Shown here one piece after another: positions 9,852 to 19,267 of a stretch of 64,000 bases of DNA. The notes beneath the pieces were generated by a model. That model was not told where the DNA came from and made no database searches. It saw only the letters and a program-made list of their open reading frames with translations. The stretch covers positions 1 to 64,000 of the forward strand of contig NZ_UPHT01000148.1 of NCBI RefSeq assembly GCF_900566085.1, read 5' to 3'. Origin of the DNA: Mycobacterium attenuatum. Lineage in GTDB: Bacteria > Actinomycetota > Actinomycetes > Mycobacteriales > Mycobacteriaceae. A program made the position numbers and the translations under genes. Positions within the stretch are counted from its first letter, which is position 1; every line of letters starts with the position of its first letter.

Positions 9852-10970
9852 TCAAAGCCGCCACCACGGGTTGGATCGCAACGGCCCGGCCGGATCTACC
9901 CGCTGACCCGGCAGCGGAACCGCGACCTTGACCCGCTCGGACTCCGCAGCCGTCAGTAACCGCTCGACCGGTTCCGACCACGGGTGCGGAGCCAGCCGGA
10001 ACGTGCCCCAGTGCACCGGCACCAACAGCCCCGCCCGGGAATCGGTCACGTCCAGATGCGCCCGGATCGCCTCTTCGGGGTTCATGTGGATATCCGGCCA
10101 GGCCGTGTTGTAGGCGCCGATCGGCATCAGCGTCAAGTCGAACGGCCCGTGGTCCACGCCGATCTGGGCGAAGCTCTTGGTGTAGCCGGTATCACCGCCG
10201 AAGTACGCGCGATGGCTGGGACCGATAAACGCCCATGACGCCCACAAGGTGTTATCCCGGCTCAGGAAGCGCCCCGAAAAGTGGCGTGCCGGCATGCAGA
10301 CGATGGTGAGCTCGTCGACCTGTCCGCTTTCCTGCCAATCGAGTTCGACGATGCGCTGCTCGGGAATCCCCCACGACCGAAGGTGGGCGCCCACTCCGAG
10401 CGGCACGAAGAACGGTGCCCGCTGAGTGCGGGCCAAGGCGATGATGGTGTCGATGTCGAGGTGGTCGTAGTGGTCATGGCTGATTACCACGGCGTCGACG
10501 GCCGGCAGACCCTCCAATTGCACCGGCGGCGGATGCAGCCGCTGCGGCCCCACGATATCCGAGGGCGAGCAACGGTTGCTCCACACCGGATCGGTCAGCA
10601 CCCGGTAACCGTCGATTTCCACCAGCGCCGTCGAGTGGCCGAACCAGCTGACGGCCAGCCGGCTGGCGTCACCTGTGTAGATCTCCGGTGGGGCCAACGG
10701 GATCGGCTTCGCGGGCCGGCTGCCACCGCGATTGCCTACGAACTCCCAGAGAATGAGCCGCAGTTCCTCCCGCCCCATGAGGTATACCGACGCCGGGTCG
10801 AGGTTGACGAAGCTGCCGTCTCGGTAATGCGGCGACCCCTCCGAGACAACGTGGATGTCCGCAGGGTTTGCCCCGAGCGCGGCCGGAGCCCCGTGCAGCG
10901 CTCGCACGAGCCAACCACCGGCCGCAAGCGAGGCTGTGCCAGCAGCCAATCGCAGCGCTCGGCGCACCAC
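9852..10970 (-). CDS. Metallo-beta-lactamase-fold hydrolase (Rv0906-like, UlaG/NAPE-PLD type)
   Basis: A 372-residue zinc-dependent hydrolase of the metallo-beta-lactamase superfamily. The metal motif HxHxDH is present as SHDHYDHLD, with a second metal ligand in MPARHFSGR and a third in FGGDTGY; GHSTALVEIDG is typical of the UlaG/NAPE-hydrolysing PLD branch. The N-terminus has a short hydrophobic stretch after VRRALRLAAGT, possibly a signal or anchor. I chose the GTG at 10970: it overlaps the last base of the echA6 stop (TAGTG) and gives the length I expect for Rv0906. A longer open frame to 11306 runs antisense-free through echA6 and is not real. Cotranscribed with echA6; substrate unknown. 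Confidence 0.88.
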   Translation of the reverse strand: MVRRALRLAAGTASLAAGGWLVRALHGAPAALGANPADIHVVSEGSPHYRDGSFVNLDPASVYLMGREELRLILWEFVGNRGGSRPAKPIPLAPPEIYTGDASRLAVSWFGHSTALVEIDGYRVLTDPVWSNRCSPSDIVGPQRLHPPPVQLEGLPAVDAVVISHDHYDHLDIDTIIALARTQRAPFFVPLGVGAHLRSWGIPEQRIVELDWQESGQVDELTIVCMPARHFSGRFLSRDNTLWASWAFIGPSHRAYFGGDTGYTKSFAQIGVDHGPFDLTLMPIGAYNTAWPDIHMNPEEAIRAHLDVTDSRAGLLVPVHWGTFRLAPHPWSEPVERLLTAAESERVKVAVPLPGQRVDPAGPLRSNPWWRL

Positions 10971-11701
10971 TATTCCCCCTGAAACCTCGGCGGCCGCTTC
11001 TCCACGCGGGCGACCTGTGCCTCGATAACATCCTGGCTGCCCCACGCCCGATCGAAAAGCTCCTTGTGCGCCGGCCACGGCTCCTCGATGGCACCGTCGT
11101 CGTTGAGCACCCGCTTGGCGTGCTGAATTGCCAGCGGCGCCAGGCCGGCGATCTCGGCGGCCCAGGCCTGCGCGTCGGCCAACGTCCCGATCCGATTGGC
11201 CATTCCGGTGTGCAGCGCCATCTCCGCGGTCAGCTTCTCCGCGGCCAGCAGCATCGCGCGGGCCCGTCCGTGACCGACCAGCGAGGAGAGCCGACGAATG
11301 CTCCAATTATCCAGTGCCAGGCCATATTTCGACGTCGGAAACTGAAAGAAAGCATCCGCAGCGACCACCCGCAGGTCGCATTGCATGGCCAGCTGCAGTC
11401 CCGCGCCGATAGCGGGGCCGTTGATGGCGCCGACCACCGGTATCAGGGTGGCGTCCATCACCCGGTGCAGCTCGACGAGCCGGTCGGGGTAGTCGGCGGC
11501 GAATGCGTCGCCGGACAGGTCCGCGCCAGCGCAGAACGCCGAGCCTTGTCCGGTGAGCACAATCGCCCGGATTGAGCCGTCACCGGCCTTGAGGAATGCC
11601 TCGCGCAGCTCCTCCACGAGCTGGGAGTTCAGGGCATTGCGGCGCTCCGGGCGCTGCAACTCGATTGTCAGCACGGCCTCGGCCTGGGTGATACCGATCA
11701 T
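10970..11701 (-). CDS. echA6: Enoyl-CoA hydratase-like protein EchA6
   Basis: A 243-residue crotonase-fold protein. The M. tuberculosis ortholog (Rv0905) binds long-chain acyl-CoA and is thought to shuttle fatty acids into mycolic-acid synthesis rather than act as a hydratase; it is the target of tetrahydropyrazolopyrimidine inhibitors. Crotonase features are visible: the oxyanion-hole segment SAFCAGADLSGD near residue 60 and AINGPAIGAGLQLAMQCDLRV near 100-120. The start is the ATG at 11701. A TAGGCT hexamer at -12 to -7 predicts a leaderless mRNA. The stop overlaps the start of the Rv0906-like gene by one base, so they form an operon. Confidence 0.95.
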   Translation of the reverse strand: MIGITQAEAVLTIELQRPERRNALNSQLVEELREAFLKAGDGSIRAIVLTGQGSAFCAGADLSGDAFAADYPDRLVELHRVMDATLIPVVGAINGPAIGAGLQLAMQCDLRVVAADAFFQFPTSKYGLALDNWSIRRLSSLVGHGRARAMLLAAEKLTAEMALHTGMANRIGTLADAQAWAAEIAGLAPLAIQHAKRVLNDDGAIEEPWPAHKELFDRAWGSQDVIEAQVARVEKRPPRFQGE

Positions 11702-11727
11702 TGCGTCAGCCTATATAGCCTCATCGG
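11702..11727. promoter_or_regulatory. Back-to-back leaderless promoters of echA6 and accD3
   Basis: Only 26 bp separate the two divergent start codons. A TANNNT -10 element (TAGCCT) is at 11716-11721, exactly -12 to -7 from the accD3 GTG. On the other strand TAGGCT occupies 11713-11708, exactly -12 to -7 from the echA6 ATG. In mycobacteria this spacing places transcription start at the first base of the start codon. The two elements are separated by two bases (AGCCTATATAGCCT), so polymerase binding at one should exclude the other. Confidence 0.7.
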
Positions 11728-13209
11728 GTGAGTCGTATCACGACCGACCAACTGCGCGATGCGGTGCTGGACGAGGACTCGTTCACCAGTTGGGACACCG
11801 AACCGCTGCCGGTGCCGGTATCGGAGCCCTACGCGCGTGATCTGGCGCGGGCCCGCGCCGCCACCGGCCGTGACGAATCGGTGCTCACCGGCGAAGGACG
11901 CATCTTCGGGCGCCGCGTCGCGGTGGTGGTGTGCGAATTCGAATTTCTCGCCGGATCGATTGGGGTGGCGGCGGCAGAGCGCATCACCGCCGCCGTCGAG
12001 CGCGCCACCGCCGAGCGCCTGCCGCTGCTGGCGTCGCCGTGTTCCGGCGGCACCAGGATGCAAGAGGGCACGGTCGCCTTCCTGCAGATGGTGAAGATCG
12101 CCGCGGCCGTCCGGCTTCACCAGCAGGCACACCTGCCCTATCTCGTCTACCTGCGCAATCCGACCACCGGCGGGGTGTTCGCGTCTTGGGGCTCGTTGGG
12201 CCATGTCACCGTCGCCGAACCGGGTGCCCTGATCGGTTTCCTGGGTCCGCGGGTGTACCAGCTGCTCTACGGCGAAACCTTCCCCGACGGTGTTCAGACC
12301 GCGGAGAATCTGCAGCTTCATGGCGTCATCGACGGTGTGGTTGCGCTGGGCCAGCTGCGGCCCATGGCGAATCGGGCGCTGACGGTGCTCACCGACGCTC
12401 CCGAGCCGCCGCCGGCGCCGGCGCCGACCAAGCCGGCACCCGACGTGCCGACCTGGAACTCGGTGGTGGCGTCGCGACGGCCCGACCGGCCGGGTGTGGC
12501 GCGGTTGTTACGCGATGGTGCATCCGACCGGGTGCTGCTCTCGGGTACCGGTTATGGCGAAGCGGCGACGACGCTGCTGGCACTGGCTCGCTTCTGCGGC
12601 CAGCCGGCGGTGGTGCTGGGCCAGCAGCGCGTCGTCGGGGGACTCGTCGGTCCGGCGTCGCTGCGTGAAGCCCGGCGAGGCATGGCGCTGGCCGCCGAGC
12701 TGCAGCTACCACTGGTGCTGATGATCGACACCGCCGGACCCGCGCTGTCGGCCGAAGCCGAGCAGGGCGGGCTGGCCGGCCAGATCGCCCAGAGCCTGGC
12801 CGACCTCGTCACGCTGGACACCCCGACGGTGTCGGTGCTGCTGGGCCAGGGCAGCGGTGGGCCGGCGCTGGCGATGGTGCCCGCCGACCGGGTGCTGGCC
12901 GCACTGCACGGCTGGCTGGCGCCGCTGCCGCCGGAGGGTGCCAGCGCGATCGTATTCCGCGACACCGCCCATGCCGCCGAGCTGGCTGCGGCCCAGGGCG
13001 TCCGGTCGGCGGACCTGCTGGCCGCCGGGATTGTCGACGTCGTCGTACCCGAGTATCCCGACGCCGCAGACGAGCCGGTCGAGTTCGCCCAACGGCTGGC
13101 GCACGCCATCGCGACCGAGATCCACGCGCTGCGGTCGGTTCCCGACACCGAACGCATGGCGGCCCGGTTGGCACGCTATCGCGGCATCGGGTTGCCTCGA
13201 GACACCTAG
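11728..13209 (+). CDS. accD3: Acyl-CoA carboxylase carboxyltransferase beta subunit AccD3
   Basis: Carboxyltransferase subunit of an acyl-CoA carboxylase (493 residues), which moves the carboxyl group from biotin on an AccA partner to an acyl-CoA to make malonyl-type extender units. Two crotonase-like halves are visible: the N half with SPCSGGTRMQEGTVAF and the glycine-rich NPTTGGVFASWGSLG, and the C half with GPASLREARRGMALA and LLGQGSGGPALAM. An acidic/proline linker (EPPPAPAPTKPAPD) separates the halves. No biotin domain is present, as expected for the D subunit. The start is the GTG at 11728, predicted leaderless. It is divergent from echA6, so two lipid-supply genes share a 26-bp control region. 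Confidence 0.93.
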   Translation: MSRITTDQLRDAVLDEDSFTSWDTEPLPVPVSEPYARDLARARAATGRDESVLTGEGRIFGRRVAVVVCEFEFLAGSIGVAAAERITAAVERATAERLPLLASPCSGGTRMQEGTVAFLQMVKIAAAVRLHQQAHLPYLVYLRNPTTGGVFASWGSLGHVTVAEPGALIGFLGPRVYQLLYGETFPDGVQTAENLQLHGVIDGVVALGQLRPMANRALTVLTDAPEPPPAPAPTKPAPDVPTWNSVVASRRPDRPGVARLLRDGASDRVLLSGTGYGEAATTLLALARFCGQPAVVLGQQRVVGGLVGPASLREARRGMALAAELQLPLVLMIDTAGPALSAEAEQGGLAGQIAQSLADLVTLDTPTVSVLLGQGSGGPALAMVPADRVLAALHGWLAPLPPEGASAIVFRDTAHAAELAAAQGVRSADLLAAGIVDVVVPEYPDAADEPVEFAQRLAHAIATEIHALRSVPDTERMAARLARYRGIGLPRDT

Positions 13210-13242
13210 ATCCACCTAGACCCGCGCCGGGACCGCTGTGGC

Positions 13243-15060
13243 TTAGCCCTCGACACCCGGTGCCACCCATTTCGGGTGGCCGTGCCCCACGGCGGCGCCC
13301 GGCGCGTTGTCGGCGACGATCTGGCCGTGTTCGCCGAGCACCACCAGCCGGTCGGCACCCTCGGCCGCGTCGAGCCGCTGCGAAATGACCAATGTGGTAC
13401 GGCCCGCCAGCACGGTCTGCAAGGCCCGCCGCACCGCGCGTTCGCCGGGGACGTCCAGCAATGACGTGGCCTCGTCCACGATCAGCACCGCCGGCTCGGC
13501 CAGCACCGCCCGAGCCAGGGCAATGAGTTGGCGCTGGCCCGCGGACAACGGCACGCCGGTGCCGGCGACCTCGGTGCGGTATCCGTGGGGCAGCGCGGCA
13601 ATGAAGTCGTCGGCTCCTACCGCGGCGGCCGCATCTCTGACCTGCGCATCGCTGGCGTCGGGCCGGCCCAACCGAATGTTGTCGGCAATCGAGCCGGAGA
13701 ACAAAAAGGATTCCTGGCCGACCAGCACGACATGCCGGCGCAGCTCGGCCCGGGACAAATCTCGCAGATCGACGCCGTCCAGGGTGATCTTTCCCGACAT
13801 CGGGTCGTAGAACCTGGCCAGCAGTTTGGCGACGGTGGTCTTGCCGACGCCGCACGCCCCGACCAGCGCCATCCGCTGGCCCGCCGGCACCGTCAAAGAC
13901 AGTCCCGACACGACGGCGCGCCCCGGTGCGTAGCCGAAATCGACATTGTCGAAGTCGACGGTTCCCCGCACCGCACCGAGTGTTCCTGTTCCCGCATATT
14001 CGATGGCGGGCCGCCGGTGCAGCGCCGCGGCCAGCTTCTCCAGCGCCGACGTCGCAGCCTGAAAAGCGTTGAAGAAATGGGTGATCTCGTGCATCGGCTC
14101 GAAGAACATGCGCAGGTACAACAGGGAGGCCGCGAAGGTTCCGATCGTCATCTCGCCATGCAGTACCAGGCTGCCGCCGTAGAGCAGCACCATTCCGATG
14201 GTCAGGTTGCCGATCACTTTCACGCCCGGTGTGAAGACGGCCATCAACTTGAAGGACTTCTCGTTGATCACCCGGTACTGATCGGCGATGTCGTCGAACA
14301 CCACCTGATTCCGCGGCTCCTGCCGGTAAGCCTGCACCGTCTTGATGCCGGCCATCGACTCGATGAACTGCATGATGACCAGCGCCGTGCTCTCCCGCAC
14401 CTCGCGGTAGGTCTTCGACGATTCCGCCCGAAACCACGCCCCCAGTCCCAGCAGGATCGGAAACACCGCCAGGCAGATCAACCCCAGCTGCCAGTCGAGC
14501 ACGACCAACAGAACCGCGATACCGAGCGGCGTGAGCGCCGCGGTGATCAGGCAGTCGAACCCGGCTGCAAGCATGTCCTGGACGGCCTCGACGTCGTTGG
14601 TCAGCCGGCTGACCACCCGGCCCGTCGTATAGCGGTCGTGGAAGGCGGCGTCGAGCCGCTGGAAGTGCCGGAAGACCCTGCGCCGCAGCTCCAACAGGAC
14701 CGTCAGGCGGACCACGCCGGCGCGGTTGAGGAAGAACCACCGGCAGACGCCGTGCAGAAGCACGGCGCCGCACAAGGTGACGACGATGAGCAACAGCGCG
14801 CGCGCCGAGCCGCCACGCATGATCGAGGGAATCCCGTAGTCGATGCCCCGCCGGACCAGCAGTGGAACGGAAAGCCGCGCAGCGTTTTCCAGCACCGCCA
14901 CCAGTAGCAGCAACCCAAGCGCCGGCGCATGCGGGCGCATCAGCGAACCCAGTAGGACGCGCGCGTCGCGGCCGTGGGCCAGGGTTTCGTCGAGGGCAGG
15001 ATCGGGGCGGTGGGCGTTACGGTCGTGAGCCGACCTCGGCCGGATACCCAGCGTGGTCAC
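13243..15060 (-). CDS. ABC half-transporter (fused membrane and ATPase domains), second of pair
   Basis: A 605-residue ABCB-type exporter subunit: six membrane helices over about residues 40-330, then a nucleotide-binding domain. Walker A is GACGVGKT, the Q-loop has a Gln (VGQESFLF), the signature is LSAGQRQ (second Gly replaced by Ala), and Walker B with catalytic Glu is LIVDEATS. The H-loop position reads ISQR, so the usual His is Gln. The GTG at 15060 (VTTLGIRPRS) overlaps the TGA of the upstream partner as GTGA. With that partner it probably forms a heterodimer like the Rv1272c/Rv1273c lipid/drug-type pair. The block is absent between accD3 and prrA in M. tuberculosis as I recall it, so it is accessory. 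Confidence 0.85.
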   Translation of the reverse strand: MTTLGIRPRSAHDRNAHRPDPALDETLAHGRDARVLLGSLMRPHAPALGLLLLVAVLENAARLSVPLLVRRGIDYGIPSIMRGGSARALLLIVVTLCGAVLLHGVCRWFFLNRAGVVRLTVLLELRRRVFRHFQRLDAAFHDRYTTGRVVSRLTNDVEAVQDMLAAGFDCLITAALTPLGIAVLLVVLDWQLGLICLAVFPILLGLGAWFRAESSKTYREVRESTALVIMQFIESMAGIKTVQAYRQEPRNQVVFDDIADQYRVINEKSFKLMAVFTPGVKVIGNLTIGMVLLYGGSLVLHGEMTIGTFAASLLYLRMFFEPMHEITHFFNAFQAATSALEKLAAALHRRPAIEYAGTGTLGAVRGTVDFDNVDFGYAPGRAVVSGLSLTVPAGQRMALVGACGVGKTTVAKLLARFYDPMSGKITLDGVDLRDLSRAELRRHVVLVGQESFLFSGSIADNIRLGRPDASDAQVRDAAAAVGADDFIAALPHGYRTEVAGTGVPLSAGQRQLIALARAVLAEPAVLIVDEATSLLDVPGERAVRRALQTVLAGRTTLVISQRLDAAEGADRLVVLGEHGQIVADNAPGAAVGHGHPKWVAPGVEG

Positions 15061-16868
15061 GGTTGCTTCACCAATGCGCTCGTGAAAGCCGATGCCGGGC
15101 AATCGATATCGTCGAGCAGCCGGCGGTAGCGCGGCAGCTGCGCATACAACTCGGCATGCGATCCGATGTGAGTGATGGTCCCGTCCTGCAGCAACGCCAC
15201 CCGGTCGGCGAGTTGCACCGTGGACACCCGACGGGCAACCACCACCGTGCTGATCCCGCGCAGCGTCCTGGGCAACACGTCAGCCGCCGGCGAGGCGTCA
15301 TCGACAACCAGTAATGCCGGCGCGGCAACCAGCGCCCGCGCGATGCACAACCGCTGCCGTTGCCCGGCAGATAGCCGCATGCCCTGCTCGCCGATGCGGG
15401 TGTCGAGCCCGAATGGCAGGTCGTACACGAACTGTGCCCCGGCCAGCTCAATCGCCTCGGCCACGGTTGCGTCGTCGGCCGCCGGCCGGCCCAGTCGGAT
15501 GTTCTCGGCTACCGACATCGAAAACACTGTGGGGTCCTCGAACACCGGGCAGACCAGGCCGCGCACTGCGGGCAGCGACCACTCACGGATGTCGCGGCCG
15601 TCGAGCATGATCCGGCCCTCCGAGACGTCGTAGATGCGCGACAGCAGCGCGGTCAGCAGCGACTTGCCCGACCCGGTGCAGCCGACCAGCGCCAGCGTCT
15701 CACCGGGTTCCAGGCTCAGCGTGACGTGCCGGAGCAGCCACCTGTCACCACCGGCGCCGGGAACACGGAACCCGACATCGCGCAATTCCAGCCGGCCGCG
15801 GGGCGCCGAGCCCGGAAGTTCTCCGTCTTCGATTTCAGCTGGGGCATCGAAGATCTCAGCGATACGGTTCGCCGCGGTCATCGCCTCCTGGGTCATCGAC
15901 AGCAGAAAACCCATCGCGGTGACGGGCCACACCAGCGACAGCGTCATCGTGATGAACGCGGCCAGGGTGCCGATGGTGACCAGTCCGTGGCCCACCGCAT
16001 AGGCGCCGAAGCCCAACAGCACGATCAGCGCCACGTTGGGGATGACCTCGAGCAGGGTCCAGAACTTCGCGGCCACCGACACCTTGCGACGGCCGACGCA
16101 GTACAGCGTCGTGATCTCCGAGTCGAACTGGTCGTATACCTGATCTTCGCGCCCGAATGCCAGCACCGCGTCGCGCCCCAGCGTCGACTCCTCGACCTGC
16201 GTTGCGACGTGGCCGGTCTGGTCCTGGACATGGCGCGACAACTGGGCGAACTCCCCCTGGTAATGCAGCACCGTGGCCACGATCGGCACGATCGAACCCA
16301 ACACGACCACACCCAGCGGCCAGTACATCACCAGCAGGCATAGCGTCACCACGGTGATCTGCAGCAGGTTGAGCATCATGAACACCGCACCGAACGACAG
16401 CAAATCGCGAATTGTGGCAAGGTCGTTCATTATCCGCGACACCAATTGGCCCGACTGCCATTTCTGGTGAAACGACATCGGCAATATCTGCAGTCGCGCA
16501 TGCAGGTCTCGCCGGATATCCGCTTCGACTCCCATGGTCGCGTGCGCGGTGAGCCAGCGCCGAATGAACAGCAGCCCCGCCTCGGACAGGCCCAGACCCA
16601 GCGCCGCAGTTCCGAGTACCCACAGCCCGCGTTGGTCGTGGTGGCGCACGGGTCCGTCGATGACGGCCCTGGTCATGATCGGGATACCCACCGTCGCCAC
16701 CAGGCTGGCAGTCGCGGCTGTCACGATGACGATCCAGCGGGTGCGATACGGAACCAGATAACGCAACAGCCGCTGCAGATCCGTTGCGGCCCTGCGATGC
16801 TCGGGGGCCGCGGCGATGTCCGGCGCCGAACGTGTCGCGGCCCCCCGCGTGCACCTGGCTTCACCCAC
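15057..16868 (-). CDS. ABC half-transporter (fused membrane and ATPase domains), first of pair
   Basis: ABCB-type exporter subunit, about 603 residues from the GTG at 16868; an ATG at 17033 in the same frame is possible but its extension is arginine-rich and unlike the family. The membrane domain runs from LLRYLVPYRTRW to about residue 320. The ATPase domain has Walker A GCTGSGKS and signature LSAGQRQR. However, the Q-loop reads VFEDP (Gln to Glu), Walker B is VVDDAS (catalytic Glu to Asp) and the H-loop is VARR (His to Arg), so its composite ATP site is likely degenerate. It overlaps the next gene by 4 bp, which implies equal production and heterodimerisation. The cargo cannot be inferred. 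Confidence 0.85.
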   Translation of the reverse strand: MGEARCTRGAATRSAPDIAAAPEHRRAATDLQRLLRYLVPYRTRWIVIVTAATASLVATVGIPIMTRAVIDGPVRHHDQRGLWVLGTAALGLGLSEAGLLFIRRWLTAHATMGVEADIRRDLHARLQILPMSFHQKWQSGQLVSRIMNDLATIRDLLSFGAVFMMLNLLQITVVTLCLLVMYWPLGVVVLGSIVPIVATVLHYQGEFAQLSRHVQDQTGHVATQVEESTLGRDAVLAFGREDQVYDQFDSEITTLYCVGRRKVSVAAKFWTLLEVIPNVALIVLLGFGAYAVGHGLVTIGTLAAFITMTLSLVWPVTAMGFLLSMTQEAMTAANRIAEIFDAPAEIEDGELPGSAPRGRLELRDVGFRVPGAGGDRWLLRHVTLSLEPGETLALVGCTGSGKSLLTALLSRIYDVSEGRIMLDGRDIREWSLPAVRGLVCPVFEDPTVFSMSVAENIRLGRPAADDATVAEAIELAGAQFVYDLPFGLDTRIGEQGMRLSAGQRQRLCIARALVAAPALLVVDDASPAADVLPRTLRGISTVVVARRVSTVQLADRVALLQDGTITHIGSHAELYAQLPRYRRLLDDIDCPASAFTSALVKQP

Positions 16869-17233
16869 GACGACTTCGTCTCCCGATCCCGTTGCGAAAA
16901 TGATGGCGCCACATCGAAACCGCAACGACGAATGTCGGTCGCGGCATCGAATGCCGCGGCCTGCCACCTGGTTTCGATGATGACACGCCGGCAATGCCGG
17001 GCAGTCGCGCCGTTGCCTCGAGTCCGTAACCATTCAGCCAACATTGGCGCACACCACCCGTGGGCACCGGCAGAGCGCGAAATCGCGTTGTCGCGGACGC
17101 CCCGGTCGAGTGCCTGCGGCGGTGCGGGCAGCGCGTCAATCCGCTGAGTACGGCGCGTCCCGGGCCAGGTGTACGCCTTGCCGGTACCGCATCGACTTGC
17201 GCCGAGCCGGCGGGCCTCGGCAACAATCAGGGA
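16869..17233. other. Divergent control region, ABC pair / MFS gene
   Basis: About 365 bp separating the divergent ABC exporter operon and the MFS gene. Open frames cross it on both strands but none resembles a known protein, and the ABC start is uncertain (16868 or 17033). I see no clear operator. Promoters of both transcription units should be here. Confidence 0.4.
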
Positions 17234-18491
17234 GTGCCTACCTGGAACATGCCGGCGCCCAGGCTTGCTGTTCGCGATCGCGCTGCGCTGCGCGCGGTGA
17301 ACTTCTTCATGGCCGATATGGAAGCCGGCATGGGCCCTTTCCTGGGCGTGTTGCTGGCCGGCCGCGGCTGGAGTACGAGCGCCATCGGCGCGGTGATCAC
17401 GTTAGGCGCGATCGTCGGGATGTTCACGGTGGCCCCGGCCGGGGCCTTGGTGGATGCCACCAGGCGCAAACGCGCCTGCGTCATCGTGGTCGGCTTGGCC
17501 GCTGTTGCAGCCTCGGCGGTGATCCTGACCTCGCGGAATTTCTGGGTTGTCGCCGGGGCGCAGTCGGTGATGTGCATTTCGGGAGCGACGATCGCCCCCG
17601 CGGTGATCGGGATCACGCTCGGCCTGGTCGGGCAGGGGGGGGTTCGTCAGCCAGAACGGCCGAAACCAGGCTTTCAACCATGCCGGCAGAATGGTCGGCG
17701 CCGCCGGATCCGGGCTGCTGGGGCTGCTTTTCGGCTATGCCGGCGTGTTCTGGCTGGCGGCAGGATTCGCCGTCGCCACGGTGGTGGCGGTGCTGGTGAT
17801 CCCCGCCGCTCGCATCGACCATCACGTCGCCCGCGGTGCGGCCCATGAGTCGGATCAGGCCCCGGTCAAGCGGATCCGCGTGCTGCTGGAATCTCGGCCG
17901 CTGCTGGCGCTGGCTGCCGCCCTGGCGCTGTTTCACCTGGGAAACGCGGCGATGCTGCCGCTGTACGGGCTGGCTGTGGTGGCCACCCACGCCAACCCGT
18001 TCACCACGGTGGCCAGCACGGTCGTCGTCGCGCAGGCGGTCATGATCGTCGCGTCGCTGGCCGCGATGCGGATCGCGCAGAGGCGCGGCTACTGGCTGGC
18101 CATCGTGATCGCCTTCACCGCTTTGCCGATCCGCGGTCTGCTGGCCGCGGGCGTCATCACCAGCTGGGGAGTAATACCGGTGCAGATGCTCGACGGCATC
18201 GGGGCGGGCATGCTCTCGGTGGCGGTGCCGGGGCTGGTAGCCCGGATACTCGACGGCACCGGCCACGTCAACGTCGGCCAGGGCGTCATCATGGCGGCCC
18301 AGGGACTCGGGGGTGCGCTCAGCCCGCTGCTGGGCGGAGTTGTCGCCGAGGACTTCGGGTTTCCGGCGGCGTTCGCAATGCTGGGCGGGCTATCGCTGGG
18401 ATCGCTGGTCATCTGGATCGGGTCCAAGGGGCTGCTGCGCCGCGTCGGGGGCACCGCCGCCGACGCTCCGGTGGTCGTCGAGATGCGTTGA
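17234..18491 (+). pseudogene. MFS transporter interrupted by a one-base insertion in a G8 tract
   Basis: Major facilitator superfamily permease. The first part, from GTG 17234 or ATG 17249 (MPAPRLAVRDRAALRAVNFFMADMEAGMGP), covers about the first five helices. It meets a run of eight G at 17635-17642 and then reads out of frame. With seven G the frame would continue as GGFVSQNGRNQAFNHAGRMVGAAGSG and join the second open frame, which runs to the stop at 18491. GRNQAFNHAG is a family motif, so the break lies inside one original gene. It may be a pseudogene, a slipped-strand switch or a sequencing error. It ends 65 bp before prrA. Confidence 0.8.
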
Positions 18492-18556
18492 ACCGCCGTC
18501 GCCAGCAGGCGACCCGGCGGGTGGCGTCCCACCGCCGCGGGTGACAATCAGGCAAA

Positions 18557-19267
18557 ATGAGCGGCATGGAGACTGGTGTGAGCTCACCTCGGGTCTTGGT
18601 GGTCGACGACGATTCCGATGTCCTGGCCTCTTTGGAACGCGGCCTGCGGCTGTCCGGGTTCGAGGTCTCGACCGCCGTCGACGGCGCCGAGGCTCTGCGC
18701 AGTGCGACCGAGACGCGCCCGGACGCGATCGTGCTCGACATCAACATGCCCGTGCTGGACGGCGTCAGCGTGGTTACGGCGCTGCGAGCCATGGACAACG
18801 ACGTGCCGGTGTGCGTGCTGTCGGCACGCAGTTCGGTCGATGACCGGGTCGCCGGCTTGGAGGCCGGGGCCGACGATTACCTGGTCAAGCCGTTCGTGCT
18901 GGCCGAGCTGGTGGCGCGGGTGAAGGCGCTGCTGCGCCGGCGCGGCTCTACCGCGACGTCTTCGTCGGAAACCATCACGGTGGGCCCGCTGGAGGTGGAC
19001 ATCCCCGGCCGGCGCGCCCGGGTCAACGGCGTCGACGTCGACCTGACCAAGCGCGAGTTCGACCTGCTGGCGGTCCTGGCCGAGCACAAGACCGCGGTGC
19101 TGTCCCGCGCACAGTTGCTGGAGCTGGTGTGGGGCTATGACTTCGCCGCCGACACCAACGTGGTCGACGTGTTCATCGGGTACCTGCGGCGCAAGCTTGA
19201 GGCCAACGGCGGTCCCCGGCTGCTGCACACCGTGCGCGGGGTCGGCTTCGTGCTCAGGATGCAGTGA
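18557..19267 (+). CDS. prrA: Two-component response regulator PrrA
   Basis: OmpR/PhoB-type response regulator, 236 residues, needed for early intracellular growth in M. tuberculosis. The receiver domain has acidic residues at 17-19, the phosphoacceptor Asp61 in VLDINMPVLDG, Ser/Thr in VLSARSS and Lys in YLVKPF. The C-terminal winged helix shows VDLTKREFDLLAVL and DVFIGYLRRKL. Thr6, the reported target of Ser/Thr kinases in M. tuberculosis PrrA, is conserved. The sequence is almost identical to the M. tuberculosis protein as I recall it. prrB starts on the base after the stop. Confidence 0.97.
   Translation: MSGMETGVSSPRVLVVDDDSDVLASLERGLRLSGFEVSTAVDGAEALRSATETRPDAIVLDINMPVLDGVSVVTALRAMDNDVPVCVLSARSSVDDRVAGLEAGADDYLVKPFVLAELVARVKALLRRRGSTATSSSETITVGPLEVDIPGRRARVNGVDVDLTKREFDLLAVLAEHKTAVLSRAQLLELVWGYDFAADTNVVDVFIGYLRRKLEANGGPRLLHTVRGVGFVLRMQ

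Noticed and set aside
12809..14773. A 654-codon minus-strand open frame
   Set aside because: It overlaps the end of accD3 and the second ABC gene in a different frame and is arginine-rich; a GC shadow.
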